This document shows positions 25,685 to 34,677 of a stretch of DNA of 64,000 nt, piece by piece. The DNA comes from Oleiagrimonas sp. C23AA. Its GTDB lineage: Bacteria; Pseudomonadota; Gammaproteobacteria; Xanthomonadales; Rhodanobacteraceae. A program made the translations under genes and the position numbers. The stretch's first letter is position 1, and every line of letters starts with the position of its first letter. The stretch spans positions 124,001 through 188,000 of the forward strand of contig NZ_JAARLY010000002.1 of NCBI RefSeq assembly GCF_011759385.1, given 5' to 3'. Under the pieces are notes generated by a model. It saw only the letters and a program-made list of their open reading frames with translations. It made no database searches and was not told the DNA's origin.

Positions 25685-26700
25685 ATCTGGACGTTTCCAC
25701 CGTGTTGCCGGTGATCTGGTTCGCCATCATCGGCTTTGGCGTGATGATGTACGTGTTGCTGGATGGCTTCGTGCTGGGCATCGGGGCGCTGTCGCCGTTC
25801 GTCGACGATGAGCACCAGCGCAGCCTGATGATGTCCACCGCCACGCCGATCTGGGACGGCAACGAAACCTGGTTGGTGCTGGGTGCGGCCGGTCTCTATG
25901 CCTGCTTTCCCAAGGCCTATGGCGTGATTTTGTCCACGCTCTACCTGCCGGTGCTGATGATGCTGGTGGCGCTGGTGTTTCGCGGTGTGGCCTTCGAGTT
26001 CCGCTTCAAGGCGCATGCCACGCGCCACATCTGGGATGTGGCCTTTGCCGCCGGCTCGATTCTGGCCGCGTTCTCTCAAGGCGTGATTCTGGGCGCGCTG
26101 GTCAACGGCTTGCCGCTGACGCATGGCGGCGGCCCGGCCGGTGGCGTGCTGGACTGGTATCGCCCGTTCTGCCTGCTGACCGGGGTGGCGGTGGTGTGTG
26201 GTTACGCGTTGCTGGGGGCTACCTGGCTGGTATTGAAAACCGAAGGGCGGCTGCAGGCGATTGCCTTTGATCTGACCCGGCCGCTGGCAGTGGGGGTGAT
26301 CGTGTTCATGCTGCTGGTCAGCGCCTGGCTGCCGTTCCTGCAGACGCACCTGATGCACCGCTGGTTCGACTGGCCCAATTTGTTGTACCTGTCACCTGTG
26401 CCGGTGGTCACCGCGGTGGTGGCAATGGCGTTGTGGCGGGCCATTGTGCGCAAGCGCGAGGTGGCGCCGTTCGTGCTGGCGATGGCGCTGTTCGTGCTGG
26501 GTTTTATCGGCCTGGCGCTGGGCCTGTGGCCGAATATCGTGCCGCCGGACTTGAGCATCTGGGATGCCGCGGCGCCGCCCAGCTCGCAGGGCTTCACCCT
26601 GGTCGGGGCGGCGATCATGATTCCGGTGGTGCTGGTCTACACGGTGTTCTCGTACCGGATTTTCCGCGGCAAGGTGCAGGCCGAGGACAGCTATCACTGA
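25681..26700 (+). CDS. cioB: Cyanide-insensitive type bd oxidase subunit II
   Basis: 339 residues with the CioB signature 'VIWFAIIGFGVMMYVLLDGF', 'WDGNETWLVLGAAGLYACFPKAYG' and 'LVFRGVAFEFRFKA', about eight helices. It overlaps cioA by 4 bases. The first-helix motif, usually DGFDLG, is 'DGFVLG' here: the second acidic residue is Val, the reverse of the change in the cydB copy. No CydX-like gene follows, and the operon ends at the long hairpin before pepQ. Confidence 0.93.
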   Translation: MNLDVSTVLPVIWFAIIGFGVMMYVLLDGFVLGIGALSPFVDDEHQRSLMMSTATPIWDGNETWLVLGAAGLYACFPKAYGVILSTLYLPVLMMLVALVFRGVAFEFRFKAHATRHIWDVAFAAGSILAAFSQGVILGALVNGLPLTHGGGPAGGVLDWYRPFCLLTGVAVVCGYALLGATWLVLKTEGRLQAIAFDLTRPLAVGVIVFMLLVSAWLPFLQTHLMHRWFDWPNLLYLSPVPVVTAVVAMALWRAIVRKREVAPFVLAMALFVLGFIGLALGLWPNIVPPDLSIWDAAAPPSSQGFTLVGAAIMIPVVLVYTVFSYRIFRGKVQAEDSYH

Positions 26701-26710
26701 GCCTTGCTGT

Positions 26711-26771
26711 GATCGCAAGGCGGCAAGGCGGCGAGGCGCGCCAAGACGCCTCGCCGCCTTGCATCGGCGAT
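26711..26771. terminator. Long hairpin between convergent cioB and pepQ
   Basis: A perfect 15-bp stem, 26724-26738 with 26747-26761 around an 8-base loop, with outer GATCG/CGATC pairing (26711-26715 with 26767-26771). It is symmetric and serves both convergent genes, though neither side has a clean T-run. A short direct repeat GCAAGGCGG precedes the stem. Confidence 0.6.
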
Positions 26772-28096
26772 CAGCCCAGCGCGGCGAAGGCGTCGCGGGT
26801 CAGGTTTTCCGGGTCGCCATCGGTGCACACCACATCGTCCTCGATGCGGATGCCGCCGTACTTGCCAAAGCGCGCCACCTTGTCCCAGTTCACCTGCTTG
26901 GCAGCCGGGGTTTCTTTCAGCTCACCCAGCAGCATGTCGATGAAGTACAGGCCCGGCTCGATGGTGCAGACCATGCCCGCCTCCAGGCCACGGGTCTGAC
27001 GCAGGAACGGGTGTTCCTTGGGCTGCGGCACGGTGTCGCCCTTGGCGCTGGCCATGAAACCGCCGACATCGTGCACCTGCAGGCCAATGCTGTGGCCCAG
27101 GCCGTGCGGGAAGAAGGTGCGCGTCACGCCCTGTTCTACCGCCGCCTCGGCGCTCATCGAGATGAAGTCGTGCTCGGCCAGCAGCTGGCCGATCATGTGA
27201 TGGGCCTTGACGTGCAGTTCGCGGTAATCCTGACCCGGACGCACCATGTCGCACAGTTCGCGCTGCAGACGGTTGACGCCATCGATCAGCGGCTGGAATT
27301 CGGCGGCCGCCTCGGTGGCGTAGCTGCGCGTGATGTCGCTGGCGTAGCCTGAGCAGCTGGCGCCGGCGTCGATCAGGAAGGTCAGGCTTTCGGCCGGCGG
27401 CGTGCGGTCAAAATGCATGTAGTGCAGTACCGCGCCGTGTTCGTTGAGGCCAACGATGGAGTTGTACGGCAGTTCGGCGTCGATCTGCCCTGCCGCCTGC
27501 AGGTAGGCCATATGTATGCCCAGTTCGCTTTCGCCGACACGGAAGGCGGTTTCGGCGGCGCGATGCGCCCGCGCACCAATGCGGTTGGCCTGACGCATCA
27601 GCACCAGCTCGTACGGGGTCTTGTAGACGCGGTGATAGTGCAGGTAGTCCAGCACCGCCTTGGGGTTGTTCGGCACCATGTCGCCGACCGCGTCGTGGGC
27701 CTCGCCGATGACCGCGCAGCGCGCAGGGTCCTTGGGCAGGTGCGCGCGCGCCTCGTCGGCCTCGCGGATGGTGACAATGTCGAACTGGTCGACCCAGTAG
27801 CCGGACGGCGCCTCGGGCACTACATGCCAGTAGTCGCGCGGCTGCAGGAACACCAGCTTGGGCTTCTTGCCCGGCGCATAGACCAGCCAGCTGCCGGGGG
27901 CATCGATCAGCGGCAGCCAGTGCTTGAAGTGCGGGTGCACGGCAAACGGGTAGTGCATGTCGTCCAGGAACTTCAGCGCCGGCTGGCCGGCCGGCACCAC
28001 CAGTGCCTCCAGCCCGGCGGCATCCAGCGCCGCGTCGGTACGCTGGCGAAGCGCCTGCAAATGCTGCGGATAGAGGGTGGCAAGTTCGTCGTTCAT
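26771..28096 (-). CDS. pepQ: Xaa-Pro dipeptidase PepQ
   Basis: 441 residues (E. coli PepQ 443), an M24 prolidase that splits Xaa-Pro dipeptides. It aligns along its length with E. coli PepQ: 'FLDDMHYPFAVHPHFKHWLP' near the N terminus, 'DYLHYHRVYKTPYEL', then metal ligands Asp in 'IDAGASCSGYASDITR', His in 'FFPHGLGHSIGLQVHDVGGF', Glu in 'TIEPGLYF' and Glu in 'IRIEDDVV'. Start ATG at 28096 ('MNDELATLYPQH'). In E. coli PepQ also hydrolyses organophosphate-type esters. It is a paralogue, at fold level, of pepP in this window. A GC hairpin (28164-28179) lies in the 110 bp before the PilZ gene's end. Confidence 0.93.
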   Translation of the reverse strand: MNDELATLYPQHLQALRQRTDAALDAAGLEALVVPAGQPALKFLDDMHYPFAVHPHFKHWLPLIDAPGSWLVYAPGKKPKLVFLQPRDYWHVVPEAPSGYWVDQFDIVTIREADEARAHLPKDPARCAVIGEAHDAVGDMVPNNPKAVLDYLHYHRVYKTPYELVLMRQANRIGARAHRAAETAFRVGESELGIHMAYLQAAGQIDAELPYNSIVGLNEHGAVLHYMHFDRTPPAESLTFLIDAGASCSGYASDITRSYATEAAAEFQPLIDGVNRLQRELCDMVRPGQDYRELHVKAHHMIGQLLAEHDFISMSAEAAVEQGVTRTFFPHGLGHSIGLQVHDVGGFMASAKGDTVPQPKEHPFLRQTRGLEAGMVCTIEPGLYFIDMLLGELKETPAAKQVNWDKVARFGKYGGIRIEDDVVCTDGDPENLTRDAFAALG

Positions 28097-28206
28097 GGCA
28101 TGCGTCCCAAGGTATGACAAACCCTCATGGTGCCTGCCTGCGGGCGCTGCGCCAAGGCCTGTGCCCGCCCCGTGGCGGGGATTTCATGGGACATGCACCC
28201 GCTTTT

Positions 28207-28551
28207 TCAGGCCATGTTCACCGGTTGTAGCCAAGCATCCAGTGCCGCTCCGTCGGCATCGTCGATGGCGATGATGCGAAAGCCGGCCCAGTACTGGTCG
28301 GGCGCCTCGGCCGGTTCGTGCCATTGCTCTTGCACACCAACGTCGATCGGGCGGCGGCTGCCGTCCGGCTGGCGCAGCTCCAGGCGCAGTTGGTAAATTC
28401 CCTCGCTGCTTGGCTGGCGGCGGCTGATCAGCATCAGCCCGGTGCGTGAGAGATTGCCGACCTGGCCGATGGCTTCGCCAGCAATGCTGTCATAGGCGGG
28501 CAGCGGGCCGTCGGCGCGCTTGCGTGGGGCACGGCGTTTTTCCTCGCTCAT
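28207..28551 (-). CDS. PilZ-domain cyclic-di-GMP binding protein
   Basis: 114 residues, a lone PilZ domain. The two c-di-GMP-contacting motifs are recognisable: an Arg-rich N-terminal stretch 'KRRAPRKRAD' (RxxxR) and 'GNLSRTG' ((D/N)xSxxG), followed by beta strands ending in 'YWAGFRII'. Binding is therefore likely, the output unknown. Its ATG overlaps the end of the DUF1631 gene by 4 bases, so the two are translationally coupled and probably act together. ATG at 28551 is the PilZ-consistent start; the longer frame is inside the DUF1631 gene. Confidence 0.85.
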   Translation of the reverse strand: MSEEKRRAPRKRADGPLPAYDSIAGEAIGQVGNLSRTGLMLISRRQPSSEGIYQLRLELRQPDGSRRPIDVGVQEQWHEPAEAPDQYWAGFRIIAIDDADGAALDAWLQPVNMA

Positions 28552-30839
28552 GCCTCGTGTTCCTCGTTTTCGGCCGTGGCCTCCATGGGGGCCGACCAGT
28601 GGCGCAGGCCGCGTACCGTCGCTTGCCATGCCCGCTCGACCAGCGAGCCGACGCTGTGATCGGGCAGCTTCACCAGGTCGTTGACCATGTCGCGTGCCAG
28701 TTCACGCAGATTACGCCCGTCACAGCGTACGCCGCGGCGATTGACGATCAGACACTGGCCAGTCTCCGGAGAGTGCCAGGCCAGTTTGCGCCGCTGCATA
28801 CTGTTGTCCGGTTGCAGGCATAACAGCCAGCTGCCGAAGGGCAGGGCGGTCAAGGCATCCAGCGCCGCCAGCGTTCTGGGGGTCAGCGGGGGCTGTCGGC
28901 GGATGGCCTCGGCCGCTGCCGCGCCACTGCCGGGGCGACGTTTGAGACGCGCGGCCAGTTCGCTGTCGCTGGGTATCGGCGCGGGTACTGGTGTCTCGCC
29001 GGTAGGGTTGCTCGGGCCCGGCAGTTCCGACCCTGCATGGGTATCGGGCGCAGCCGGCTTTGGTTCCCCGGGCAGATCCAGTTGCCGGGTAACCTTGTTG
29101 GCGATTTGCCAGGCATCCTGCCCCTGGATACCGACTTGCCCCAGGCCGGAGGCTATCTCGGTACGCAGCTCACGGCGTGCATCGGCGTCGGGTGTCTCGG
29201 CCAGGCGCAACAGCTGGTCGGTTACCTGCAAGCGGCGCTGAAATGCCTCGCTGTGTTCGCCCGCACGCAGCAGGGTGAGCGAAAGCACATCGGTCCATGT
29301 GTGATTGAGCATGATGCGCAGCAGGCCGTTGGCCTGACCCCGACCGAGACGTTCCCCGATCAGCTCGCGTGCGCGCTGACGTGCCAGTTGAAGGCGCTCG
29401 CGTCCCTGGGCAGCCTCGATGTGGCGACGCTCGGCCACTTCGGCACGCCGGCTGAGCGCACGTGTCTGCGCCTCGATTTCACGCCGTGCTTCGTCAAAAC
29501 GCTCGCTGCGGCCATCGTATTCGTGGGCGACGCGCCGGGTCAGCGCGCGCAACTGGCGGGACAGGGCCGGATCCTCATCATCGCCGCCCAGCCAGCGTGT
29601 GCCGGCGTCGACCAGCGTTTCCAGCAGGCGTCGACCTGGGTGTTCCGATTGCACGAAGAAGTTGGGATCGGCCAGTGCGGCGCGCAGCATTGGCACCTGC
29701 ACGGGGCCCAGCAATTGGCGTGCGCCGGGGCTGGAGCCAAGCTCGCCGGCTAGCTGGCCGAACAGCATCGACATCAGTTCGATGGTGTCATTCTGGCTGC
29801 GGCTGAGCCGTGTCGGGGTGCGGCCATCGCCAGACTGGCGCAGCTGCGCGGACAGGTCCTGGCGAATATGTTCCAGGGTGCGTTCGGCCGGTTCGCCGTC
29901 GGTTCGCGGCGTAGACCAGTGCAAATGCTGCAAGGCGTCCAGTGCCTGCTGTACCTGCTGATCACTGGCGACCGCTCCGGCAGCGGCCGGTGGCCGCTTG
30001 CCCTGCTGGGAACGGCGCTGCTGCAGCAGGCCGCTCAGTTCGTCCAGCCATTGATGGTTCTGTCGTGTTCCCGCCGATGGGCGTGGTGCGTTTTCGGATG
30101 TCGCCGCGTGCTGCTCCTGCAACTGGGGTCGCGTATCGGCGGAGCCAGGGCGGCGTGACAGGGCGGCACGCAGGTTGGGCAGCACGCGCTGGCGCAGCAA
30201 CACCACGTTGGCCTGTTCGTACAGCGGTGCGAAGCGGTCGATAAGCTGCTGCTCGAAAACCCGGTGCATCATGATGCGATGCGCCGACGGCAGATCGAGC
30301 ACGTCGGTGGCCTCGTGCCAGGCGCCGAGTAGCGCCTTGGGGCCCAAAGGCAGCTCTTCCGGGTCCAGCGGCGAGCAGGCCATCAACGCGGCGCAGCGAT
30401 AGCCCAGTTCGAACAATGGCATGCTGGCGCGTGCATTGATGCGCGCGGCAATTTCATCGAGCAGCACATGCTCCTCGAACTGTTCCGGGTCGACCAGCGA
30501 AAGGCCACCACGGGTCGGGTGATCGATGGCCGGGGCAAGATCGTGATGGCCGGGGTTCTCCACCTGCTCATCCAGCGCCGCGGCAAAACGCTGGGCGATG
30601 TGGGAGCGGGCATGCTTGACCATGCGCAGGCTGTGCAGCACCTGTTGCTGATCGGCATTGTTGAAAGACTGATCGGCGCGCCTGAAAAGCTGCTCGCAAA
30701 GTTCATCGAGCAGCGCAGGAATATGCGGCTCGATATGGTTCAGGCACAGCGTGCGTAGCTCGCCGAGCATATGGCGCGCGCGTGGGGCTAGTGGCGTGCC
30801 GGCCGATGCCGTCGGCGAACGCTCCGTGTCGCGATTCAT
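28548..30839 (-). CDS. DUF1631 family protein
   Basis: 763 residues, cytoplasmic, no signal peptide or membrane helix. Family-like blocks: 'GELRTLCLNHIEPHIPALLDEL' and 'LSLVDPEQFEEHVLLDEIAARI' in the N-terminal third, 'LFGQLAGE' and 'LADPNFFVQSEHPGRRLLETLVDAG' in the middle, and a C-terminal 'LPFGSWLLCL' with 'NRRGVRCDGRNLRELARDMV'. Between lies a Gln/Arg/Pro-rich low-complexity linker (about 215-300). DUF1631 proteins are of unknown function; some in databases are mislabelled thymidine phosphorylase. The ATG at 30839 has GGGGAG about 10 bases upstream. Coupling to the PilZ gene suggests a c-di-GMP-related role (inference). Confidence 0.8.
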   Translation of the reverse strand: MNRDTERSPTASAGTPLAPRARHMLGELRTLCLNHIEPHIPALLDELCEQLFRRADQSFNNADQQQVLHSLRMVKHARSHIAQRFAAALDEQVENPGHHDLAPAIDHPTRGGLSLVDPEQFEEHVLLDEIAARINARASMPLFELGYRCAALMACSPLDPEELPLGPKALLGAWHEATDVLDLPSAHRIMMHRVFEQQLIDRFAPLYEQANVVLLRQRVLPNLRAALSRRPGSADTRPQLQEQHAATSENAPRPSAGTRQNHQWLDELSGLLQQRRSQQGKRPPAAAGAVASDQQVQQALDALQHLHWSTPRTDGEPAERTLEHIRQDLSAQLRQSGDGRTPTRLSRSQNDTIELMSMLFGQLAGELGSSPGARQLLGPVQVPMLRAALADPNFFVQSEHPGRRLLETLVDAGTRWLGGDDEDPALSRQLRALTRRVAHEYDGRSERFDEARREIEAQTRALSRRAEVAERRHIEAAQGRERLQLARQRARELIGERLGRGQANGLLRIMLNHTWTDVLSLTLLRAGEHSEAFQRRLQVTDQLLRLAETPDADARRELRTEIASGLGQVGIQGQDAWQIANKVTRQLDLPGEPKPAAPDTHAGSELPGPSNPTGETPVPAPIPSDSELAARLKRRPGSGAAAAEAIRRQPPLTPRTLAALDALTALPFGSWLLCLQPDNSMQRRKLAWHSPETGQCLIVNRRGVRCDGRNLRELARDMVNDLVKLPDHSVGSLVERAWQATVRGLRHWSAPMEATAENEEHEA

Positions 30840-30911
30840 CCGATCTGTCTCCCCTTCCCTCCCGGCATTGTAAGCCTGCTTGGGGCGACCGCGCATCTAT
30901 GCCGCAGAGCA

Positions 30912-32072
30912 TTAGTTCAGGAACAGTGCGGTGACGTCGTTGAGCAGGCGTTGGCCCTCGTCGGTCGTGCGCAACCTATGGGCATCGTCCAGCAGCCAGC
31001 CACGATCGATGGCCTCGCGGCGTGGTGCCTCGATAGCCGAGAGGTGCAGGCCGGTTCGCGGGCTGAAATCGGCCAGCGGCGTGCCCTCGATCAGGCGCAG
31101 CGCATTGAGCATGTATTCAAAGCCGCGTTCGGATTCGGGTACCGGCTGATCGCCGCCGATGCGCGCGGCGTGGTCGGCGGCCTCTTGGTAGGCGCGCGGG
31201 TGGCGGGTTTTCCAGCGTCGGCGGATGCCGTCGGCGGCGGTGATCTTGCCGTGTGCGCCGGCGCCGATGGCCAGATAGTCGCCAAAGGTCCAGTAGTTGA
31301 GGTTGTGCCGACTGCGCCGGCCATCGCGGGCATAGGCCGACACTTCGTACTGGGCAAAGCCCGCCTCGGCCAGGCGTGCCTGGCAGGCCTCCTGCATGCT
31401 CCAGGCATCGTCATCGTCGGGCAGCGGTGGCGGCTTGGCGGCAAACAGTGTGTTCGGCTCCAGCGTCAGCTGGTAATGCGAGATGTGCGCCGGCTCCAGC
31501 GCCAGCGCGCGTTCGACATCGGCCAGTGCGCCGACCAGGTCCTGTTCGGGCAGCGCGTACATCAGGTCGATGTTGAAGTTGTCAAAGCCGGCCCGGCGCG
31601 CCAGTTGGATGGCCGACTCGGCTTCCGCGGCCGAGTGGATGCGCCCCAGACGGCGCAACTTGGCATCGTCGAAGCTCTGCACGCCGAACGAGAGCCGGTT
31701 GACGCCCGCGACAAGGTAGTCAGCGAAACGGCCGTGCTCGACCGTGCCCGGATTGGTCTCCAGCGTGATTTCGACGTCGCTGGCCAACGGCAGTCGTGCC
31801 GCTACGCCATCCAGGATGCGTCCGATCAGCGCCGGCGCGAACAGGCTGGGCGTGCCGCCACCGAAGAAGATACTGGTCAGTGCACGCCCGGCAATGGCAT
31901 CGGCAAAGTCGGCCATGTCGCCATCCAGATCGGCCAGCAGCGTGCGTGTGTAGTCGATATGCGACTCGCCGCCGCGTGTGGCGTGCGAATTGAAGTCGCA
32001 GTAAGGGCATTTGCGCACGCACCAGGGGATATGCACGTACAGCGAGAGCGGGGGCGGAACTAGCCGGGTCAT
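30912..32072 (-). CDS. hemW: HemW, radical SAM haem chaperone
   Basis: 386 residues. The radical SAM cluster motif is 'CVRKCPYCDFNSH' (CxxxCxxC plus the extra Cys/Phe pattern of the HemN/HemW group), with 'FFGGGTPSLF' and 'ETNPGTVE' after it. HemW was long annotated as an oxygen-independent coproporphyrinogen oxidase, but lacks that activity and instead binds haem and delivers it to respiratory enzymes. This fits a genome region with two haem-rich bd oxidases. rdgB-hemW adjacency is common in proteobacteria; here the ODP-like gene is inserted between them. The start is ATG at 32072. Confidence 0.93.
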   Translation of the reverse strand: MTRLVPPPLSLYVHIPWCVRKCPYCDFNSHATRGGESHIDYTRTLLADLDGDMADFADAIAGRALTSIFFGGGTPSLFAPALIGRILDGVAARLPLASDVEITLETNPGTVEHGRFADYLVAGVNRLSFGVQSFDDAKLRRLGRIHSAAEAESAIQLARRAGFDNFNIDLMYALPEQDLVGALADVERALALEPAHISHYQLTLEPNTLFAAKPPPLPDDDDAWSMQEACQARLAEAGFAQYEVSAYARDGRRSRHNLNYWTFGDYLAIGAGAHGKITAADGIRRRWKTRHPRAYQEAADHAARIGGDQPVPESERGFEYMLNALRLIEGTPLADFSPRTGLHLSAIEAPRREAIDRGWLLDDAHRLRTTDEGQRLLNDVTALFLN

Positions 32073-32173
32073 GGATTCATTCTACCGGGTGCGGGCTTGA
32101 CCCGGGTCAAGATGGCGCGCGCGACGCTGGGCGAGCATGGTGACCTTGCTAAAGGACTTAAGGTTTCCAGGCC

Positions 32174-32938
32174 ATGGCGCACGAGCTGTTCAGCAGCGAT
32201 GAGCACAAGGTGGTGGTGTTCTCCAATCTGGTGCGTGGCGACGATGGCGTGCAGGCCAACCAGTGTCTGGTGGTGCATCAGGGCAAGAGCGCGCTGCTCG
32301 ATCCGGGCGGGGCGCTGCTGTACACGCCACTGTCGATGGCCATGGCGCCGTACGTGAAGCTGACCGAGCTGACCTACATCCTGGCCTCGCATCAGGACCC
32401 GGACATCATTGGTGCCGTCGATCGCTGGCTGCTGTATACGCCAGCCACGGTGTGCTGCTCGCGGTTGTGGGGGCGCTTCGTGCCGCACAGCGTGCCGCAT
32501 TATCAGTCCAATGCCGGACATGATCGCTATTGCCTGATCCCCGACAAGGGCATGGATCTGCCTCTGGGCGACAGCGTGATCCGTGCGGTGCCGGCGCACT
32601 TTCTGCACAGCGTGGGCAATTTCCAGTTCTACGATCCGGTCTCGAAGATTCTTTTCAGCGGCGACCTGGGCGCCTCGATGCAGGGTGATGATTTTGCCCC
32701 GGTCACCGATTTTGATGCGCACATTCCCGGCATGCTGGGTTTTCACCAGCGCTACATGGGTTCGAACCGGATCTGCCGCTTGTGGGCACGCATGGCCAGG
32801 CAGCTGGATATCGACACCATCGTGCCGCAGCACGGCCGGCCGTTCATCGGGCCGGCCATGGTCAAGCGCTTCATCGACTGGGTCGAGCAGCTTGAATGCG
32901 GCATCGACCTGATGGGGCCGTCCGACTACGCGGTGTGA
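32174..32938 (+). CDS. ODP-like diiron metallo-beta-lactamase fold protein
   Basis: 254 residues, an MBL fold without a flavodoxin domain. The metal motif usually HxExDH is 'HQDPDI' here (His73, Asp75, Asp77), followed by 'AHFLHSVG' (142/145), 'GDLG' (Asp164) and 'QHGRP' (His220). This pattern resembles the flavodiiron/ODP (oxygen-binding diiron protein) group more than hydrolases. ODP proteins bind or sense oxygen, so a redox or oxygen-related role is plausible but unproven. Two Cys (94-95, 'CC') lie after the first motif. It is divergent from hemW and its end overlaps the convergent rdgB by 13 bases. Confidence 0.75.
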   Translation: MAHELFSSDEHKVVVFSNLVRGDDGVQANQCLVVHQGKSALLDPGGALLYTPLSMAMAPYVKLTELTYILASHQDPDIIGAVDRWLLYTPATVCCSRLWGRFVPHSVPHYQSNAGHDRYCLIPDKGMDLPLGDSVIRAVPAHFLHSVGNFQFYDPVSKILFSGDLGASMQGDDFAPVTDFDAHIPGMLGFHQRYMGSNRICRLWARMARQLDIDTIVPQHGRPFIGPAMVKRFIDWVEQLECGIDLMGPSDYAV

Positions 32939-33534
32939 TCTCGCAGCCAGGCGTCGATGTCGCCACGCAGGCAGGCCAGGGCGCGGGCACGATGGCTGAG
33001 GCGATTCTTGCGCGCGGGCGACATTTCGGCCGCGCTTTCCTCGTGGCCATCGGGCAAAAACAGCGGGTCGTAGCCGAAGCCGCCGTCGCCGCGCTCGGCC
33101 TCCAGAATGCTGCCGTGCCAGCGACCTTCGGCAATCAGCGGTGCCGGGTCGTGGGCATGACGCAGCAGCACCAGGGTGCAGATGAAAAACGCCTGGCGGC
33201 GCCCGGCCGGCACGCCCTGCATCTCTTCCAGCAGGCGCAGGCGGTTGGCTTCGGCATCGCCATGACGGCCAGCGTAGCGGGCCGAGTACAAGCCCGGTTC
33301 GTTGTCCAACGCCGCCACGCACAGGCCCGAGTCGTCGGCCAGAGCCGGTCGACCGGTGGCACGCGCCGCGTGGCGGGCCTTGATCAGTGCGTTTTCGACG
33401 AAGGTCAGGCCGGTTTCCTCGGCATCGTCGACGCCAAGGTCGGCCTGCACTGTCAGCTCAAGACCGGTATCGGAAAGCAGGTCGGAAAGTTCGTCGAGCT
33501 TGCCGCGATTGCCGCTGGCCAGAACCAGTTTCAT
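32926..33534 (-). CDS. rdgB: XTP/dITP diphosphatase RdgB (HAM1)
   Basis: 202 residues (E. coli 197), a house-cleaning pyrophosphatase that destroys dITP, XTP and similar purine nucleotides. Motifs: 'MKLVLASGNRGKLDEL', 'TFVENALIKARHAA', 'ALADDSGLCV' and 'GGFGYDPLFLPDG'. Start ATG at 33534. It overlaps the upstream VOC gene by 4 bases (ATGA) and lies in the run rph-VOC-rdgB, rph-rdgB linkage being common in proteobacteria. Confidence 0.95.
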   Translation of the reverse strand: MKLVLASGNRGKLDELSDLLSDTGLELTVQADLGVDDAEETGLTFVENALIKARHAARATGRPALADDSGLCVAALDNEPGLYSARYAGRHGDAEANRLRLLEEMQGVPAGRRQAFFICTLVLLRHAHDPAPLIAEGRWHGSILEAERGDGGFGYDPLFLPDGHEESAAEMSPARKNRLSHRARALACLRGDIDAWLRDHTA

Positions 33535-33929
33535 GCCGCTACCTCCAGCAGATCCCATGGGTTGCCGTACAGATCCTCGAACACCGCCACGGTGCCGTAG
33601 GCCTCGTGACGTGGCGCCTCGCGAAAATGCACGCCGGCCTCGCGCATGTGTGCATGATCGCGGGCAAAGTCGTCGGTGTGCAGGAAGAACACCACCCGTC
33701 CACCGGCCTGGCGTCCGACCGCGGCCTGTTGTTGTTCGCCGTCGGCGCGTGCCAGCAGCAGGCCGCCGCCCGGCGCTGCGGCAGGTGTCACCACCACCCA
33801 GCGTTTGCCGGCGCCAAGATCGGTATCGGCTTCCAGCGTAAAGCCCAGCGCGCCGGTGAAGAAAGCGATGGCCTCGTCGTAGTCACGCACCAGCAGTGTG
33901 CTGAGCGCCAGGCGTCGCATGCCCGCCAT
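33531..33929 (-). CDS. VOC-family (glyoxalase-like) protein
   Basis: 132 residues, a single vicinal-oxygen-chelate domain: 'LSTLLVRDYDEAIAFFTGALGF' at the start, 'FFLHTDDFARDHAHMREAGV' in the middle and 'VAVFEDLYGNPWDLLEV' at the end. VOC proteins span glyoxalase I, dioxygenases and resistance proteins; the substrate is not identifiable. Start could be ATG 33929 or 33920. It sits 4 bases after rph and overlaps rdgB, so it is embedded in an rph-rdgB operon. Confidence 0.85.
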   Translation of the reverse strand: MAGMRRLALSTLLVRDYDEAIAFFTGALGFTLEADTDLGAGKRWVVVTPAAAPGGGLLLARADGEQQQAAVGRQAGGRVVFFLHTDDFARDHAHMREAGVHFREAPRHEAYGTVAVFEDLYGNPWDLLEVAA

Positions 33930-33933
33930 GGCT

Positions 33934-34677
33934 TTAATGCCCCGGGTGAGGCGTGTTAAGTGCCTGGCGCTGCAACTGCACCAGCTCGGCGACGCCCTTC
34001 TCGGCCAGGCCCAGCAGGCCGTCCAGCTCGTCGCGGCGGAACGCATGACCTTCGGCCGTGCCTTGCAGCTCGATGAAGCCGCCGCCATCGTTCATGACCA
34101 CGTTCATGTCGGTGTCGCAGTTGGAATCCTCGGCGTAGTCCAGGTCCAGCACCGGCACGCCCTGGTATACGCCCACCGAGACCGCTGCCACGGCGCCGAA
34201 GATCGGGCTGCGCTTCAAATGATGGCGTTTCATCAGCACCTCGACGGCATCGACCAAGGCCACGTAGGCGCCGGTGATGGCCGCCGTACGGGTGCCGCCG
34301 TCGGCCTGGATCACGTCGCAATCGAGCGTGATCACGCGCTCGCCCAGCGCCGCGCGGTCCACGCAGGCGCGCAGGCTGCGGCCGATCAGACGCTGGATTT
34401 CCATGGTGCGGCCGCCCTGACCGCCGCGCGCCGCTTCACGCTGCATGCGGCTGTTGGTGGCGCGCGGCAGCATGCCGTATTCGGCGGTGACCCAGCCTTC
34501 GCCCTTGCCGCGCAGCCAGGCCGGCACGCGCTCTTCGATGCTGGCCGTGCACAGCACGCGAGTGTCGCCGAAGCTGACCAGCACCGAGCCCTCGGCGTGG
34601 CGGGTGTAGCCGCGTTCGATGCTGATCGGGCGCAGTTGGTCGGCGGCGCGGCCGCTGGGGCGCGAGAACGAAGTCAT
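33934..34677 (-). CDS. rph: RNase PH
   Basis: 247 residues, the phosphorolytic 3' exonuclease that trims tRNA precursors. Motifs: '[13 protein letters not shown]' at the N terminus, '[17 protein letters not shown]', '[14 protein letters not shown]', '[12 protein letters not shown]' and '[19 protein letters not shown]' with the catalytic Asp pair, and '[17 protein letters not shown]'. The ATG at 34677 has AGAGG 7 bases upstream. It is divergent from yicC (157 bp), an arrangement conserved in gammaproteobacteria including E. coli. Confidence 0.96.
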   Translation of the reverse strand: MTSFSRPSGRAADQLRPISIERGYTRHAEGSVLVSFGDTRVLCTASIEERVPAWLRGKGEGWVTAEYGMLPRATNSRMQREAARGGQGGRTMEIQRLIGRSLRACVDRAALGERVITLDCDVIQADGGTRTAAITGAYVALVDAVEVLMKRHHLKRSPIFGAVAAVSVGVYQGVPVLDLDYAEDSNCDTDMNVVMNDGGGFIELQGTAEGHAFRRDELDGLLGLAEKGVAELVQLQRQALNTPHPGH

